DNA of 64,000 nucleotides. Origin: Erpobdella octoculata (taxonomy: Eukaryota; Annelida; Clitellata; Hirudinida; Erpobdellidae). Positions 47,670 to 60,408 of the stretch are shown here, piece after piece. The position numbers and the translations under genes were made by a program. Numbering within the stretch: the stretch's first letter is position 1; every line of letters begins with the position of its first letter. The stretch is taken from the NCBI GenBank assembly GCA_963978895.1, contig OZ022241.1, positions 41,049,829 through 41,113,828 on the forward strand. Reading direction: 5' to 3'. Below the pieces are notes generated by a model. The model had not been told where the DNA came from. It ran no database searches and saw only the letters and a program-made list of their open reading frames with translations.

Positions 47670-50600
47670 CAATGTCAGTTTCTTTCGCAAAGTCAAACTC
47701 GACCCACCCGCCACCCACTGCAAAGTTGTAGACCTCATTGAATGTATAGATAGATAGGTCTTGTTTTAAATTTTCAAACAGATATCCAGTTTTGACTTTC
47801 TCTATGACATATTTAAGGGTATTAACTTTCAGTATTGTTTTATAATTTCGAGTTTTCACTCCTGTCTAAGAGAGAGAGAGAGAGAGAGATAGAGTATTTA
47901 CTATCAGGTAACATCCATTTGTTTATCTTTTCAGCGCCAGTAATTTCACACAGCTGATATCCAGCCATCTTTCAGATTTTTTCTACATTGCCTAATTACC
48001 TAATTAGTTACCTATTTTATAGAATTGCCTTGTAACTAAACATTACACCTGATCACTGCTTCAATGCCGTTTCTTCAACATCTGGACTGCATGGAAATCA
48101 ATGGAAAACATTTTCCAGTAAACACGCTGAAAGTTTACTCTTGTTTTGGAAATTTTCATTTGTGTATAACCGTAAAAGACAGGGGCTTGGCTTGTTGATA
48201 AAATGGAAAAGAGGCATGGATTTCCAACAGAAACTTTGAGTCGTTCTTGAAATTTTATATTTCTATCTAAATTATTTAATCCTGATTTAATTTTTTTGTT
48301 TGTTGTATCATATTCTGACTCGGTGAACTATAGATTCTAGCATGCAATAGCTGAAATCTGTTTGATCAGTATCTAATGACTTTATTAGTTAGTATGTTTC
48401 TAATTTGATTGCAGCCATAGAAGAAAAAAAACAAATAAATATGTCTTTCGATTAGTCTTCTGAAGCCTTTCCCACAACTTAAAAAATATTTTATTTAAAA
48501 ATTTTGTCAATTCATAAAATGTAATATATATATATGACACCTCTGCAGTTCCTACTTGAACAGAAATTCTATATATAAAATAATATTTCCTAATTATTCC
48601 TTCGTTTTCAAAGGATGTTTTTGTAAAAAAAAAAATTAAAAAAAACAATTTCGCTATGTGCTTCAACTCGCGTTGTGTTTTCATTTTAAAATTCGCTAAT
48701 TTCCGTAGCAGATGTGAGTTTTTATATTCATCATCGTCATTCTCAACTCAACCGCTGTACTTTGAGTAGACTTGAAGAACGGCTTCGGCTAAATACCACC
48801 GCCATGAATGTGGATGAATAGAATACGCCTACTAATAAAAAACAAAAAAAACAAAATGGCTTCCTGTGAATAAGTATTAATTAGGTCGCAGCGAGTCTGC
48901 AAAACACGCCGAAATGTGCTCTAGTATCGGAGATGTTTGTGTTTTTATTTGTCACAATTAATTGAAACAAGTTCCAGATCATTCTTTAGCAACTTTAGAG
49001 TAATGGCATCTCGCGCCAGAACGAATACTAGACAGTCTGCTACGAGTATTATTATTATTGTTGTTGTTCCGTTCGTCCGTCTTATACAAAGATTTATATA
49101 GTCTCAGGGCTACTCTGTTATAGATATATACATTTTTTAGTATATTTATATCATAGATATCGTAAATATAGTTATATATCTATGATTTTTATATATTAAT
49201 ATAAAATAACTTCTTATGTGTGTGTGGTAGTAAGAGAGAGAGAGAGAGAGAATAAGCAAAAATACTATAAAACAAATAGATAATTCGTTAGGTTCTGTAC
49301 CGGTGTCTAGACTGTCTGTTTAGTCTACACACATATATGTGGGTTAGCATTATTAGTAGGACTGAAGTGCATTGAAACGCCCTCGCAATATCAGTCACAG
49401 CATGCTTTTTTGTTGTTGCTAATATTGTTGTTGTTGTTGTTGTTGTTGTTAAAAACCGCTCCTTTGTTTCTTTAAACTTTTCATTTTATAGGTCACACAA
49501 GAAGCTTCTTTATTCGACCGTAAAGAAGTAGGTAGGTAGGTATGATAAGTAGTACCTACTAATAATGAGTGGATGTGTTTTTTTGTTTATGTGTAGGCGG
49601 GATGGATGAAGAGGATTTCCGTGTCAGCAAGTACCAACTGAACTAACTGGTCGATGTGGCGTGTCTCTTTTACTATTAATCGAATTTCTCAGAATTTGCT
49701 CATTGTGGGTGAAGCCGCCATCTTTTGTTGGAGGTGAAAAGTATGTTGAAGAAAAAAGTTCCATATTTTAGCGCAACCGGTTGAGCCCTGGATTAGGTTA
49801 TAAAGAATGCTTTTTTTGTTAATCAGGAAATTTAAAAAAGTGAAACGTATTCTCAATATATTATTTAAATTATGTTTTCCCGGTCCCCTCTCCCTGGTTT
49901 AAAAATCACGTTTCTTTTTATAACCTCTCCAGGCATACTACCCCCATCGGGGGGGTAAAGCGTTATGCGCGTTAAAATTTTAAAATAGGTAGGTGTGGTC
50001 GCGGCTGCGGGGCAATGTTTATTAATACATGCTCTGGGGTGGTGGAGCAAATTTTATAAAATCCCTAAACTCTCTCACTGAAACTCTTTAACAATAAATA
50101 AGTTAGCTGTAAGTATATACTACATGCGACGGGTTATTGTTTAATTGTTTATGAATCGGAAATGGTGGTATGATTTCATATCCTTTTTTTAATGCTTCTG
50201 TTAAACGTAAACAAGATTTAAAAAAAAAGTAATAACAGCTTTTAAGAACCGCACAAAAGAGCATTCATTCATTCATTCAATCTCTTAAGTTATTCGGTTG
50301 AAAAAAAAAATTCCCCTCAAGTACAGCAATGCAAACGTACAGCTCTCATAATGGCCTCTTTTGAATTGTTTTTTATTATTTCCTTCGTGAGAAACCGAAG
50401 CTTGGGGGGAAATGTTTTGTTGGCTCCTGGAAATGTCCATTTGTAAACTTTTCTTCCAAGAATAGATGATGACCGGCAGGGTGCAGTCGCAGGTACTTTT
50501 CCCCACCAAAAAAATTCTACTTTTTTTTCCTTTACGAAAATCTGATGGCCATGAGAAAAGTTGTCGTAGGTGTTTTGAAAAAAAAATCACTTTTTAGCTC

Positions 50601-52879
50601 AACTTTTTAGTGCCAGGACACACATGTTCCCCCTATCCCCTTGCTACGCCTCTGATAATAAATCTTATACACGGGAGAAATTTTTTGCGAATGAGGTGTT
50701 AAAACGAATCATCTAGAGAGGGCTAAGTGGATTTGCAGCTGTCAAGTCACGCCAAGTGTCATAGTCATCATATGACTTTCACGGCCATTCTTCCCTATAG
50801 TAAAGCTTACGAATCTACCTACCGCCGATGTTACCAAATAGGGCAAGATAACAGCAAGTGTGTCAAAGACACTTGTAGTATTGTAGTCTGTAGTTAACCT
50901 ACCTAACGTTTCAGCTATTCGGTTTTCACGGCTCCTAGATAGATGTCTTCCTTCCCATGTTGAGCGTTTCAAGTATTAGAAGTATTTCCTAAGAAGGAAA
51001 TGGTGAAGTGATTTCATCATAAGCGTACAAGAGCTAATCGTAGTGGGGTGGGGCTGAAACAATCATATTGCCCGAATGTTGTAATAATACTAATCTTATC
51101 CTTGTAAAATAGCTGGGGTAGTCGTAAGTCATTTTTACAAATTTTTCTAATGACTTCTCAACTTTTCCTGCCAAAAAATAAAGCTGATGATCGGAAGAGG
51201 GTAGTTGTATATCATTTTTTTAAATTTAAATTTTCTATTAATTTTGTTTCAAAAAACTTTCAACTGTTTTGCTCTAATTTGCATCTCGTCTTGCTCGAAT
51301 TTTAAGACATATTTTCCCGAATCTGGGGTCATTTCAGCCCGTAATTGTATGGATTTCATGCATCCAATATGAAGTCACTCATAAGTACGTCAGAATTTAT
51401 TCTTTAAGAGAGAAAAAGACTGATTTGTTTGTAATAAATGATTAATAATGTATATATGCTTGTTTGTTTGACTAATAATTTGTTCAACAATAAATCAACA
51501 AAATTAAAATTATATATTAAAATTATATAATTACATGATATTAATAAAAGCATTACAAGGCTATACAAAAATTAAAGTAACGTTTTTAGTTTTACGCTTA
51601 TTGAATCGGACTGCGCTTCTTTCACTGAAGTAGGTGGCCTTGAAAGTCATCATAAATATTAGACATAGTCACCTTTTTCATTCACAGAAGTCACACCGCC
51701 AACTCGGTATAAACGTTTTTCACGGTTCTGTTTACTTTAAACGCTTTTGTTTGTTTCGGCACGACTCGTAAAAGCATTTCTTTAGGAGGAAAAAAGGTTA
51801 CGCGCTCTGCGATTGCTGTGTTCGTCGATTGTACTGCTGAAGGAGACGTTTTTAACATATAGAAGCAGTAAAGAAAAAGTTGTTGTCGCTTTGGGGTGCC
51901 GCTCTTGAACCCGAGTTGACACAACAGTGGCCCCGAGAGCAGCCCGTGGGCGTGAGATTGTACAGTTTTCTCTGCCACCCACACGCATGGTGTCCGACAT
52001 GGGCGTGGAAACGGGCGAGCGCTCCCCCTCCGTCAATAATTTGGTTGGGAGGCAGTATGGGTATTGTCTTCTCACAATGATCGGAGACGAAGTTTCCACC
52101 CATTGACCTGCCAGTTATCCACTATTTTTGGAAAAACATTTGTCAACTTTTGACCGCATCCGGTCATCGATTAGTTTTTGGGAGAGGGGGAGTTGCCAAT
52201 TTGTGACCCCCCCCCCCCCCCCAGTCATCGACCATTTGGTGCCCAAAGTCTAAGATGGGTCGAGTTTTAAAGCTATCTATCTATCCAGTCGTTTTAACGC
52301 AATTAAAACTAGGTAAACGCAAAACTCTGAAATATGTCCAAACAATTCTCACCGCAGAAAATTTCCAATTGCAATTTCGTCAATATTACCTACTTACCTA
52401 ATGTAGTGTGATTGTCACGTATGATGCGTTATAAACTGTTTAATAATAATAATAATAATAATACATAATTACCTACATCAAAGACTCTTATCATTCGGTA
52501 TGCTCAGAATGCACGTAGTCACAAATATTTCCCCTTACCCATCCCGCTATTTTACAACCAACCCCCCCCCCCCCCGTTCTCACGGATGGTGGTAGGTAGA
52601 GGTTATAATGACAGTGCGACCGAGAATTAATCACATGGTATATAATAATAATAAACAACTATGTAAATAAACAACTTCTGTGAAAATCCCCGTTTCCTCG
52701 TTGTAATCAACGCTTCAGCAAGCCACGATGAATGACGGTTTTGTTCCTCTGAATTTTGATAAGGTCATGACCGTGGACCGTCAAAACCAACCAACCAGGA
52801 AGGGAAGGTGCCGTGGGAGAATATTTCTTAACTTCTACCTTTGATTTCCTCTGTGTGTTTGTGCAAGTTTAAGTCAGAG
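47670..52879. other. Gene-poor spacer
   Basis: No recognised gene. The 51690-52103 stretch is more GC-balanced and has three overlapping minus-strand frames of 83-105 codons without recognisable domains. A C-run of 16 bases lies at 52207-52222 and another near 52561-52575. The rest is AT-rich with short simple repeats. Confidence 0.5.
48834..48839 (+). terminator. Candidate poly(A) signal for the C2B-only gene
   Basis: AATAAA about 1.2 kb after the stop, followed by an A-rich run. Weak evidence. Confidence 0.2.
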
Positions 52880-53075
52880 GTCGACATGGGCTGGGTTGAC
52901 CCATGGGCTGGGTTGGGTCCAATTTTTTTGACACATGCGTGGGTTAGGTTGGGATGGGTTGGGCTGGGCTGGATTGTGAAATGAAATTTTAAAAAATATT
53001 TTAACTGTGGGTTGGGTTAGAAATTTAACTTTCCAGATGAATCGGGTTGGGTTGAGTAAGTGGAAGGTTTAAGTA
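52880..53075. repeat. Dispersed GGGTT-rich repeat, copy 1
   Basis: GGGTTGGGTCCAATTTTTTT followed by a TTGGGATGGGTTGGG segment, an A/T-rich gap and GGGTTGGGTTGAGTAAG. The same order recurs at 57875-58070. Confidence 0.75.
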
Positions 53076-53209
53076 AATTTTCTCGTACAATTATTTTATT
53101 TGTTACACAGAGTAATGATAACTTAGCCTAAAAGTAAATAAACATACGTTTTATTACACCAATCTTAGTTATATATTATATTTAATATCGAGTCACTATT
53201 CACTCGGAA

Positions 53210-53660
<451 letters not shown>

Positions 53661-53763
53661 CTGTCTACTGCTCTTTCGCTTGGTTCCTGTTTTTGTTTAC
53701 TCGCCGAAAAATAAAAGTGAATCCGGTCCTTGTCGTCGTTGCCAATGACGTCACTGGTTCCTG

Positions 53764-53967
<204 letters not shown>

Positions 53968-54174
53968 GTCTTGTTGAGCTTGTTGTTTTTTGTTTCAGAT
54001 GTTTTTTTGATCGCAGTTTTGCGGGGGAAGGGATAGTGTGCGTGCTTGGCTGGGGGGTGGGTGGGGGTGTAGTTGTGTGACAAATTAAATAATTATCTCT
54101 GAGATGTGATGATGTGCAGATGCTCTCTTTTTTCTGTTTTTGTGTCACGATGCTGGAATCAGTGTCGTGTATCG

Positions 54175-54288
54175 TGGTGGTGGTGGCGACGACGATGATG
54201 ATGGTGGTGGTGGTAGTGGTGATGGTGGCGACGACGATGATGATGTGGTGGTGGTGGTGGTAGTGGTAGTGGTGATGGTGGCGACGAC

Positions 54289-54320
<32 letters not shown>

Positions 54321-54465
54321 TAGTGGTGATGGTGGCGACGATGATGATGATGGTGGTGGTGACGACGATGACGATGGTGGTGGTGGTGGTGACGATGATG
54401 ATGGTGATGATGATGATTGTGGGGGTGGTGATGATAATGGTGGTGGTGGTGATGACGACGACGAC
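54175..54465. repeat. GGT/GAT/GAC compound trinucleotide repeat
   Basis: Higher-order units such as GATGGTGGCGACGACGATGA recur four times with spacing near 60 bases. All frames are open on both strands (poly-Val, poly-His, poly-Ser), but no splice or start context supports coding. Confidence 0.9.
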
Positions 54466-55084
54466 AAGCTCGAACGTCCTGTTGTCTCGAAGAATTTCCA
54501 GGTAACTTCAACGACTTCATGCTCTCGACGAGGACAACTCTTTAAAACCACCGTCATAAAATATATTACTTATTATTTCGTGTCGTAATTTATATGCCCG
54601 GGACTTTAACGATGTTATTCAGTAGAGTAGTTTTAGGTGGTGTTGACAAGGATACTCGTTTTAAATTGTATATCTAATTACTATTATCATTATCTATACA
54701 ATTAATTTTTTATTAATTTATGACAATTAGTTGTTGTAATTAAGTTATGGTGCAGTAATTCTATTTTTTATATTTGAATAAATTTATTAATAATGTTTTA
54801 ATTAAATTAAATTATATTATATTTTTTAGCTATTTCTAAGTTAATAACTCAAAAAACTAACGATTTAATTGATCGAAAGTAATATTAGGCTCGACAGCCT
54901 ACAGCTGAGTTTACAGCGCCCAATCAGGTTCTGACGTTTGAGGTTGTAAACAAGGCCTGAATATTATAATGAGCCCAGTGACGTCAGAGGAGACCGCAAA
55001 CTAGGGACAAGCACTGCGTCAATGAAACTCTTGCTGAGTGCCTGCTGTGTTGGGTGTTTGATTTGTGGACGGCTCTGACGGTAG

Positions 55085-55285
55085 CAGAGAGGTCATAAAC
55101 AGTGGTTTGGTGGTTGTGGTCGTGGTGGTCGAGGTGGTTGTAGTCCTTGTGGTGGTGACGGTGACGGTGGTGGTTGAGGTCGTGGTGATGGTAGTGGCGG
55201 CGGTGGTGGCGGTGGTGGTGATGGCGGCGGTGGTCGTGGTGGTGGTGGCGGCGGTGGTGGTGGTTGTAGTGATGGTGGTAAAGTT
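55085..55285. repeat. GGT-rich trinucleotide repeat
   Basis: GGTGGT/GGCGGT units with GTC/GTA variants. Confidence 0.88.
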
Positions 55286-55504
55286 ATAGATGATGACTAT
55301 GGTAAAGGTGTTAGTAATGGTGAAAATGAGTACAAGTTGGATCAATGATATGTGGCCTAGAAGTCTATAGACTAACGCCACTTTAAACATTGTCGAGCTA
55401 ATTATTATAATTAATGATAATAAGGATGATGATGTTGATGATAGCGATGGGTTTGTTAATTAGAATAGTGATGCTAGTTAGTGATTAATATAATTTATGA
55501 CAAT

Positions 55505-55612
55505 AATGATTGATGATGATGATGACGATGATGATGGTGGTGATGGTCATGGTCATGGTCATGGTGATGGTGGTGGTGGTGGTGTTGATGACGATGACGA
55601 TGATGTTGATGA
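55505..55612. repeat. GAT/GGT trinucleotide repeat
   Basis: GATGATGAC and GGTCAT units. Confidence 0.85.
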
Positions 55613-56042
55613 TGATCTTTTTCCAGCGTTTTCTTCTCATTAAATTCTTAGCTATTTTCTGAGGAAAAGATGATAAAACTTTCTAGATTTCTGGGGGCAC
55701 ATTTTTAGACCATGTCCCCTGGCGACATAAACCCTAGCTCAGCCTCTGTTTTTTTTAAGGTATGCTTAATTGAAGGTGTGCCTAATAAAGGTGCGCTTAA
55801 ATGTACAGTTATGAAAACTGACTAAATTAGAATCACTATTATAACCTCTGCTGTCTCGAGAATGAATTGTTGAAGTTTCTCGAAGCAGCGGAAGTAGTAA
55901 TAAAGGTACAAAACGGTACAATGAAATTAGCATGGTACCTTTTGAGAGGTGAGTTATGTAACCGTTGGTGTAGTGTCGTGTGCATTCCTGGGATTATTTC
56001 GTGTCTTTGGTTTTGTCGTTTTGTTTTGTGTAATGTCACTAT

Positions 56043-56445
<403 letters not shown>

Positions 56446-56714
56446 TTTTTTTATTCCAAACGAAACGTTTTGTAAGAAAATGTTAATATGTACACTTTAA
56501 TATTATTTTTAACCTTTCAGTAAATTAGTAATGTTGCGTTCTTTTAAAAAAAATTTATACTTTATATTATTTTTTTGAAACGAAATTATATAATTCTTCT
56601 TTTTTTCATCGTTCGTGCGTCACTAAGCGACGCAAACAAAAGACCGCCTAGAGACGACAAAAACAACAAAACCGAAGTATGACGTCACTAGAACTTATTT
56701 TTATGCTAAGAGGA

Positions 56715-56828
56715 TGATGATGATTATAGTGGTGGTGGTGATGATGATTATGGTGGTGGTGGTGGTGATGATGATGATGATGATGTTGATGTTGATGATG
56801 ATGATTATGATTATGATGATGATGATGG

Positions 56829-56875
<47 letters not shown>

Positions 56876-56975
56876 ATGATGGTGGTGGTGGTGATGGTGG
56901 TGATGGTGATGATGATGATTATGGTGGTGGTGGTGATGATGATGGTCGTGGTGATGACGGTTATGACGGTGATCA
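56715..56975. repeat. (GAT)n/(GGT)n repeat
   Basis: Long GAT tract with GGT and GTT variants. Confidence 0.9.
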
Positions 56976-57196
56976 CAGTAATAATGTCTGTCAGCAATTA
57001 TAAGTATCGTAGCTATAGCTTGCCCACACGTGATAGTGCCTGGTACAGCTGAACAGCTTATAGTAACAGCAAGTGCTGATATTGTAATTATTGTCTAAGC
57101 TTTTTTGAAGTCGGCGAGAATGCCAACGACGTCGATCTGAGTGTTACGTAACAACTGTGTCAGTGCCATGTCATAGTAGGCAGACAAGACAGTATG

Positions 57197-57203
<7 letters not shown>

Positions 57204-57257
<54 letters not shown>
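57204..57257. repeat. (GA)n microsatellite
   Basis: About 27 GA units. A second tract of about 20 units lies at 57552-57591, on the other side of the first E-box group. Confidence 0.95.
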
Positions 57258-57260
<3 letters not shown>

Positions 57261-57383
57261 TATATTACTATGTCATATTATATTTATCCATTTATTTTTT
57301 CATCCTTTTAAAAGCATTTAAATATTTGTGATAAAAAAAGAGAGAGAGAGGACGTGAGAGAGAGAGAGAATCATTATCATAAC

Positions 57384-57544
57384 CACGTGACACCTCACTC
57401 ACTCACGTGACGTTTCACGTGATTCGTCAGCACAAAACGCGGCCGGCGGACATGTGCTTTATCGTCGTCAGTCACGTGTTGTTAAATCAGGACAGCATCG
57501 TTCAAGAATCAAGAGCCTAGAGACGTTGATTAGAAGAAGAGTGT

Positions 57545-57594
<50 letters not shown>

Positions 57595-58269
57595 ACGTTT
57601 ACAAAACAGCGTGCGATGCCAACTTACATAATGTGACCTGTAGCATTGAGGACAGGTGACATACACCTGAGCACACACGTGTTGTATCATACACACGTGT
57701 GACGATTAGTCGCACGTGAATAACTTCACACCCGATCATATCAATGGACCACGTGCCAGTCCAGATTTATAATCATTTTACACTTTACACCACTCATATC
57801 AACCTACTATTTGCCAACCCAACCCAGGCTTATCATCCATCACTTAACATCCAATCATATGAACCACCCAAACATGGGTTTGGTTGGGTTGGGTTGGGTT
57901 GGGTTGGGTTGGGTTGGGTTGGGTTGGGTCCAATTTTTTTTTAACATCCGTGAGTCGGGTTGGGATGGGTCGAATAAAAAAGTTCAGATTTTTTTTAAAT
58001 AATTTCTCAGTGGGCTGGGTTGGTGTAAAAATTTAATTTTTCAAGTGGGCTGGGTTAGGTTGAGTGAGTGAGTGATGCACCTCTGCAACCATACGCCAAC
58101 CCATACTTATAATCACTTCACAACCACTCATATCAACCACCCACACGCCAATCCAGACTTATAGTCACCTGACACCCACTCACATACCAACCTCTTTACA
58201 GGCCCCATTTTGATCACTTGTTTACACGTGCCCGCAACAAAATGAGTAACAACAAACCACAAACACGTG
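57384..58269. promoter_or_regulatory. Cluster of ten CACGTG E-boxes
   Basis: Perfect CACGTG hexamers start at 57384, 57404, 57416, 57473, 57676, 57694, 57713, 57750, 58225 and 58264. CACGTG is the palindromic site of bHLH factors (USF, Myc/Max, MITF, CLOCK-type). The cluster lies 2.1-3.0 kb upstream of the FOS ATG; enhancer function is inferred only. Confidence 0.5.
57875..58070. repeat. Dispersed GGGTT-rich repeat, copy 2
   Basis: Contains a TTGGG pentamer tract (57885-57930), then the same CCAATTTTTTT, GGGTTGGGATGGG and GGGTTAGGTTGAGTGAG blocks as 52880-53075. Short relatives lie near 18040-18065 and 18133-18155 on the other strand. Confidence 0.75.
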
Positions 58270-58734
58270 ACTCACTGGCATCATTACAACACAAAACGCG
58301 TGACCCGTATTTTATAAATATAGAAAAGGTGCGCCAGAATCCGAGATGGCGAGTCGCCTATTTACCTTTTGTTATTTGTATCGCTATGACAACGACAGTA
58401 GTGAGTAATAATAGAGGATGACGGTCGTTGGGCGGTGATAGAGTCACGCACGATGTAAACAATAAAAGAACATGAATAGATAAAAATGTATATTTTAAAA
58501 GTTTATCTCTTTTTTGTGTCGTTTTGTTTGAGAGTAGTGAGTCAGAATTAGTAAGTGAGTCACCGCCTGACTTATGTCGTCCAGTCGCTGCGTTAGTCAT
58601 CGATGGTGAGATGGAGAGCGAGCGTAGCATGGAAACGACTTCTCCATGTGTCCGAGCACGGAATTAGCTCTATTTTTTATATGAATTTTTTAATAGTAGA
58701 TCAATCAATCGGTTGTATAAATTCATTCATAGTA

Positions 58735-58815
58735 GCGGTAGTAGTATTGGTATTAGTAGTAGTGGTGGTAGTAGTAGTGGTGGTAGTAGTAGTAGTGGTG
58801 GTAGTAGTAGTAGTG

Positions 58816-58903
<88 letters not shown>

Positions 58904-58910
58904 ACTCAAG
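58735..58910. repeat. (TAG)n microsatellite
   Basis: About 58 TAG/TGG units, open in several frames as poly-Val/poly-Ser; not coding. Confidence 0.95.
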
Positions 58911-59940
58911 AGGTAGTAGTAGTAACAGTAGTAGCAGCAGGCAGCAGTTAGTGGAGGTGATGGTGTGGGAGTAGCGATGATGAAGGCATACGTCATACAG
59001 AGTTGCTATTTTAAGAATTGCTTATAATAATTTATAATGAATGCCGATCCAGCTGCATACCTGCCTGCGTTGCTGCGCAGCAGATGGAGTATAGCTCGGA
59101 TCTTCTGTTTTCATAGTTTTCATCATTACTATTATTATTGTTATTTTTATTATTATTATTATTATTATTCGAAAGCTGTTACGTGTTTAATTATTTATGA
59201 GATGGAAAAATGGTGGAAATGAAAGTTTAGCAACTCTGACGCACTGACGCAGCAGTAGATGAAGCTGTAAACCTGGGTCGCATGTTTAATTAATTAACGA
59301 GGTTGCTTTGCTGAGCTTTACGATGTCACCGATGTCACAATTTTATGCCACCGATGTCACAATTGGCTCACAACCAAACTAAGGAAAAACTATCTATTAT
59401 AAAAAAGTTTTAAGTAACAAAAAACAAAGTTTAAAAATGATTCGTTTGACTTCTTGATGCCAACTATGCCATCTAAGGTCATTCTAAATTCTAAAGAAAA
59501 AACTATGATCAAAAATGTCAATGAATTCTTCATCTAATCAGCTGACGACAATTGAATTTTGAAGTAGGTATTCACAACCCATTTCTCTGATTGGTTGCTC
59601 TCTACAGACAAAAATCTTCGGTATGTGAAGTGCTTCGTGTCAGAAATTGTGGTGCAAGGGGGAATTTTTTTATGCGATTTCGAGGTTGTCTTGCACACTC
59701 TGAGCATATATTTGTTCTCTGTTTTTAATTTGTCGGTTAGTTATGAGTTAGTTCCTCCTATTTTTAACCCACCGGAAAAATATACCTATCTGGCTATTTG
59801 CTTGACAAACCGTCCAAATAGTTTAATTTTATATTTTTTCTAGCTACCCGATCATCTAGACGTCATCTAGAGGCGTTTCTTTATATATATATTTTTCTGT
59901 ATAGACTTCAAAGACAATAAAAATAGTTATAAATAGAACA

Positions 59941-59948
59941 TGACGTCA
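59941..59948. promoter_or_regulatory. CRE palindrome upstream of FOS
   Basis: A perfect TGACGTCA lies about 115 bases upstream of the TATA box and 460 bases before the FOS ATG. CREB-bound CREs drive immediate-early fos expression in vertebrates; the role here is inferred. Confidence 0.6.
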
Positions 59949-60061
59949 TGCGTAGTAGTAGTAGACTTTTATGTGAATGAAAACGCGAGGCTTCATATTA
60001 ACATAATTTATTCTGGAAATTAGAAATTCCCATGACGTATCTTCGTTTAGGTCACTTTAGG

Positions 60062-60068
60062 TATATAA
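60062..60068 (+). promoter_or_regulatory. TATA box of FOS
   Basis: TATATAAGC in a less repetitive stretch, placing transcription start near 60090-60100 and giving a 5' UTR of about 310 bases. Confidence 0.6.
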
Positions 60069-60408
60069 GCTCGAACCCTAGAGTGATTCAGAATTACGAA
60101 TAGAATAGGAACCTAGAGAAATAGTTTTGTCGGTAAAAGCTACATAGAAATTTATATTTTAACCGAATAGTCAAAAAACATCTCAAACTTGCTAGGCATT
60201 ATAACTTTTGGTCAATTTTTCAGTTTTTACGAGATAGCGACTAGAATACCGTAAAATAATCTAATATTCTCTAATCTCTCAGTCTGTCCTTGAAGCGCTA
60301 AAATCCGCTGATTAATCGGGATCTAAGAATCCGTGACTACTAGCGTCTTAATCATCTCCTCTGATTGTCTGCTACATACAACACAGTTGTACAATAATAC
60401 GAAATAAT

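Noticed and set aside
50742..50972. 76-codon minus-strand frame
   Set aside because: No domain, no splice context, in a gene-poor region.
57885..57930. Interstitial telomere
   Set aside because: Unit is TTGGG, not TTAGGG, and it is part of a dispersed repeat.
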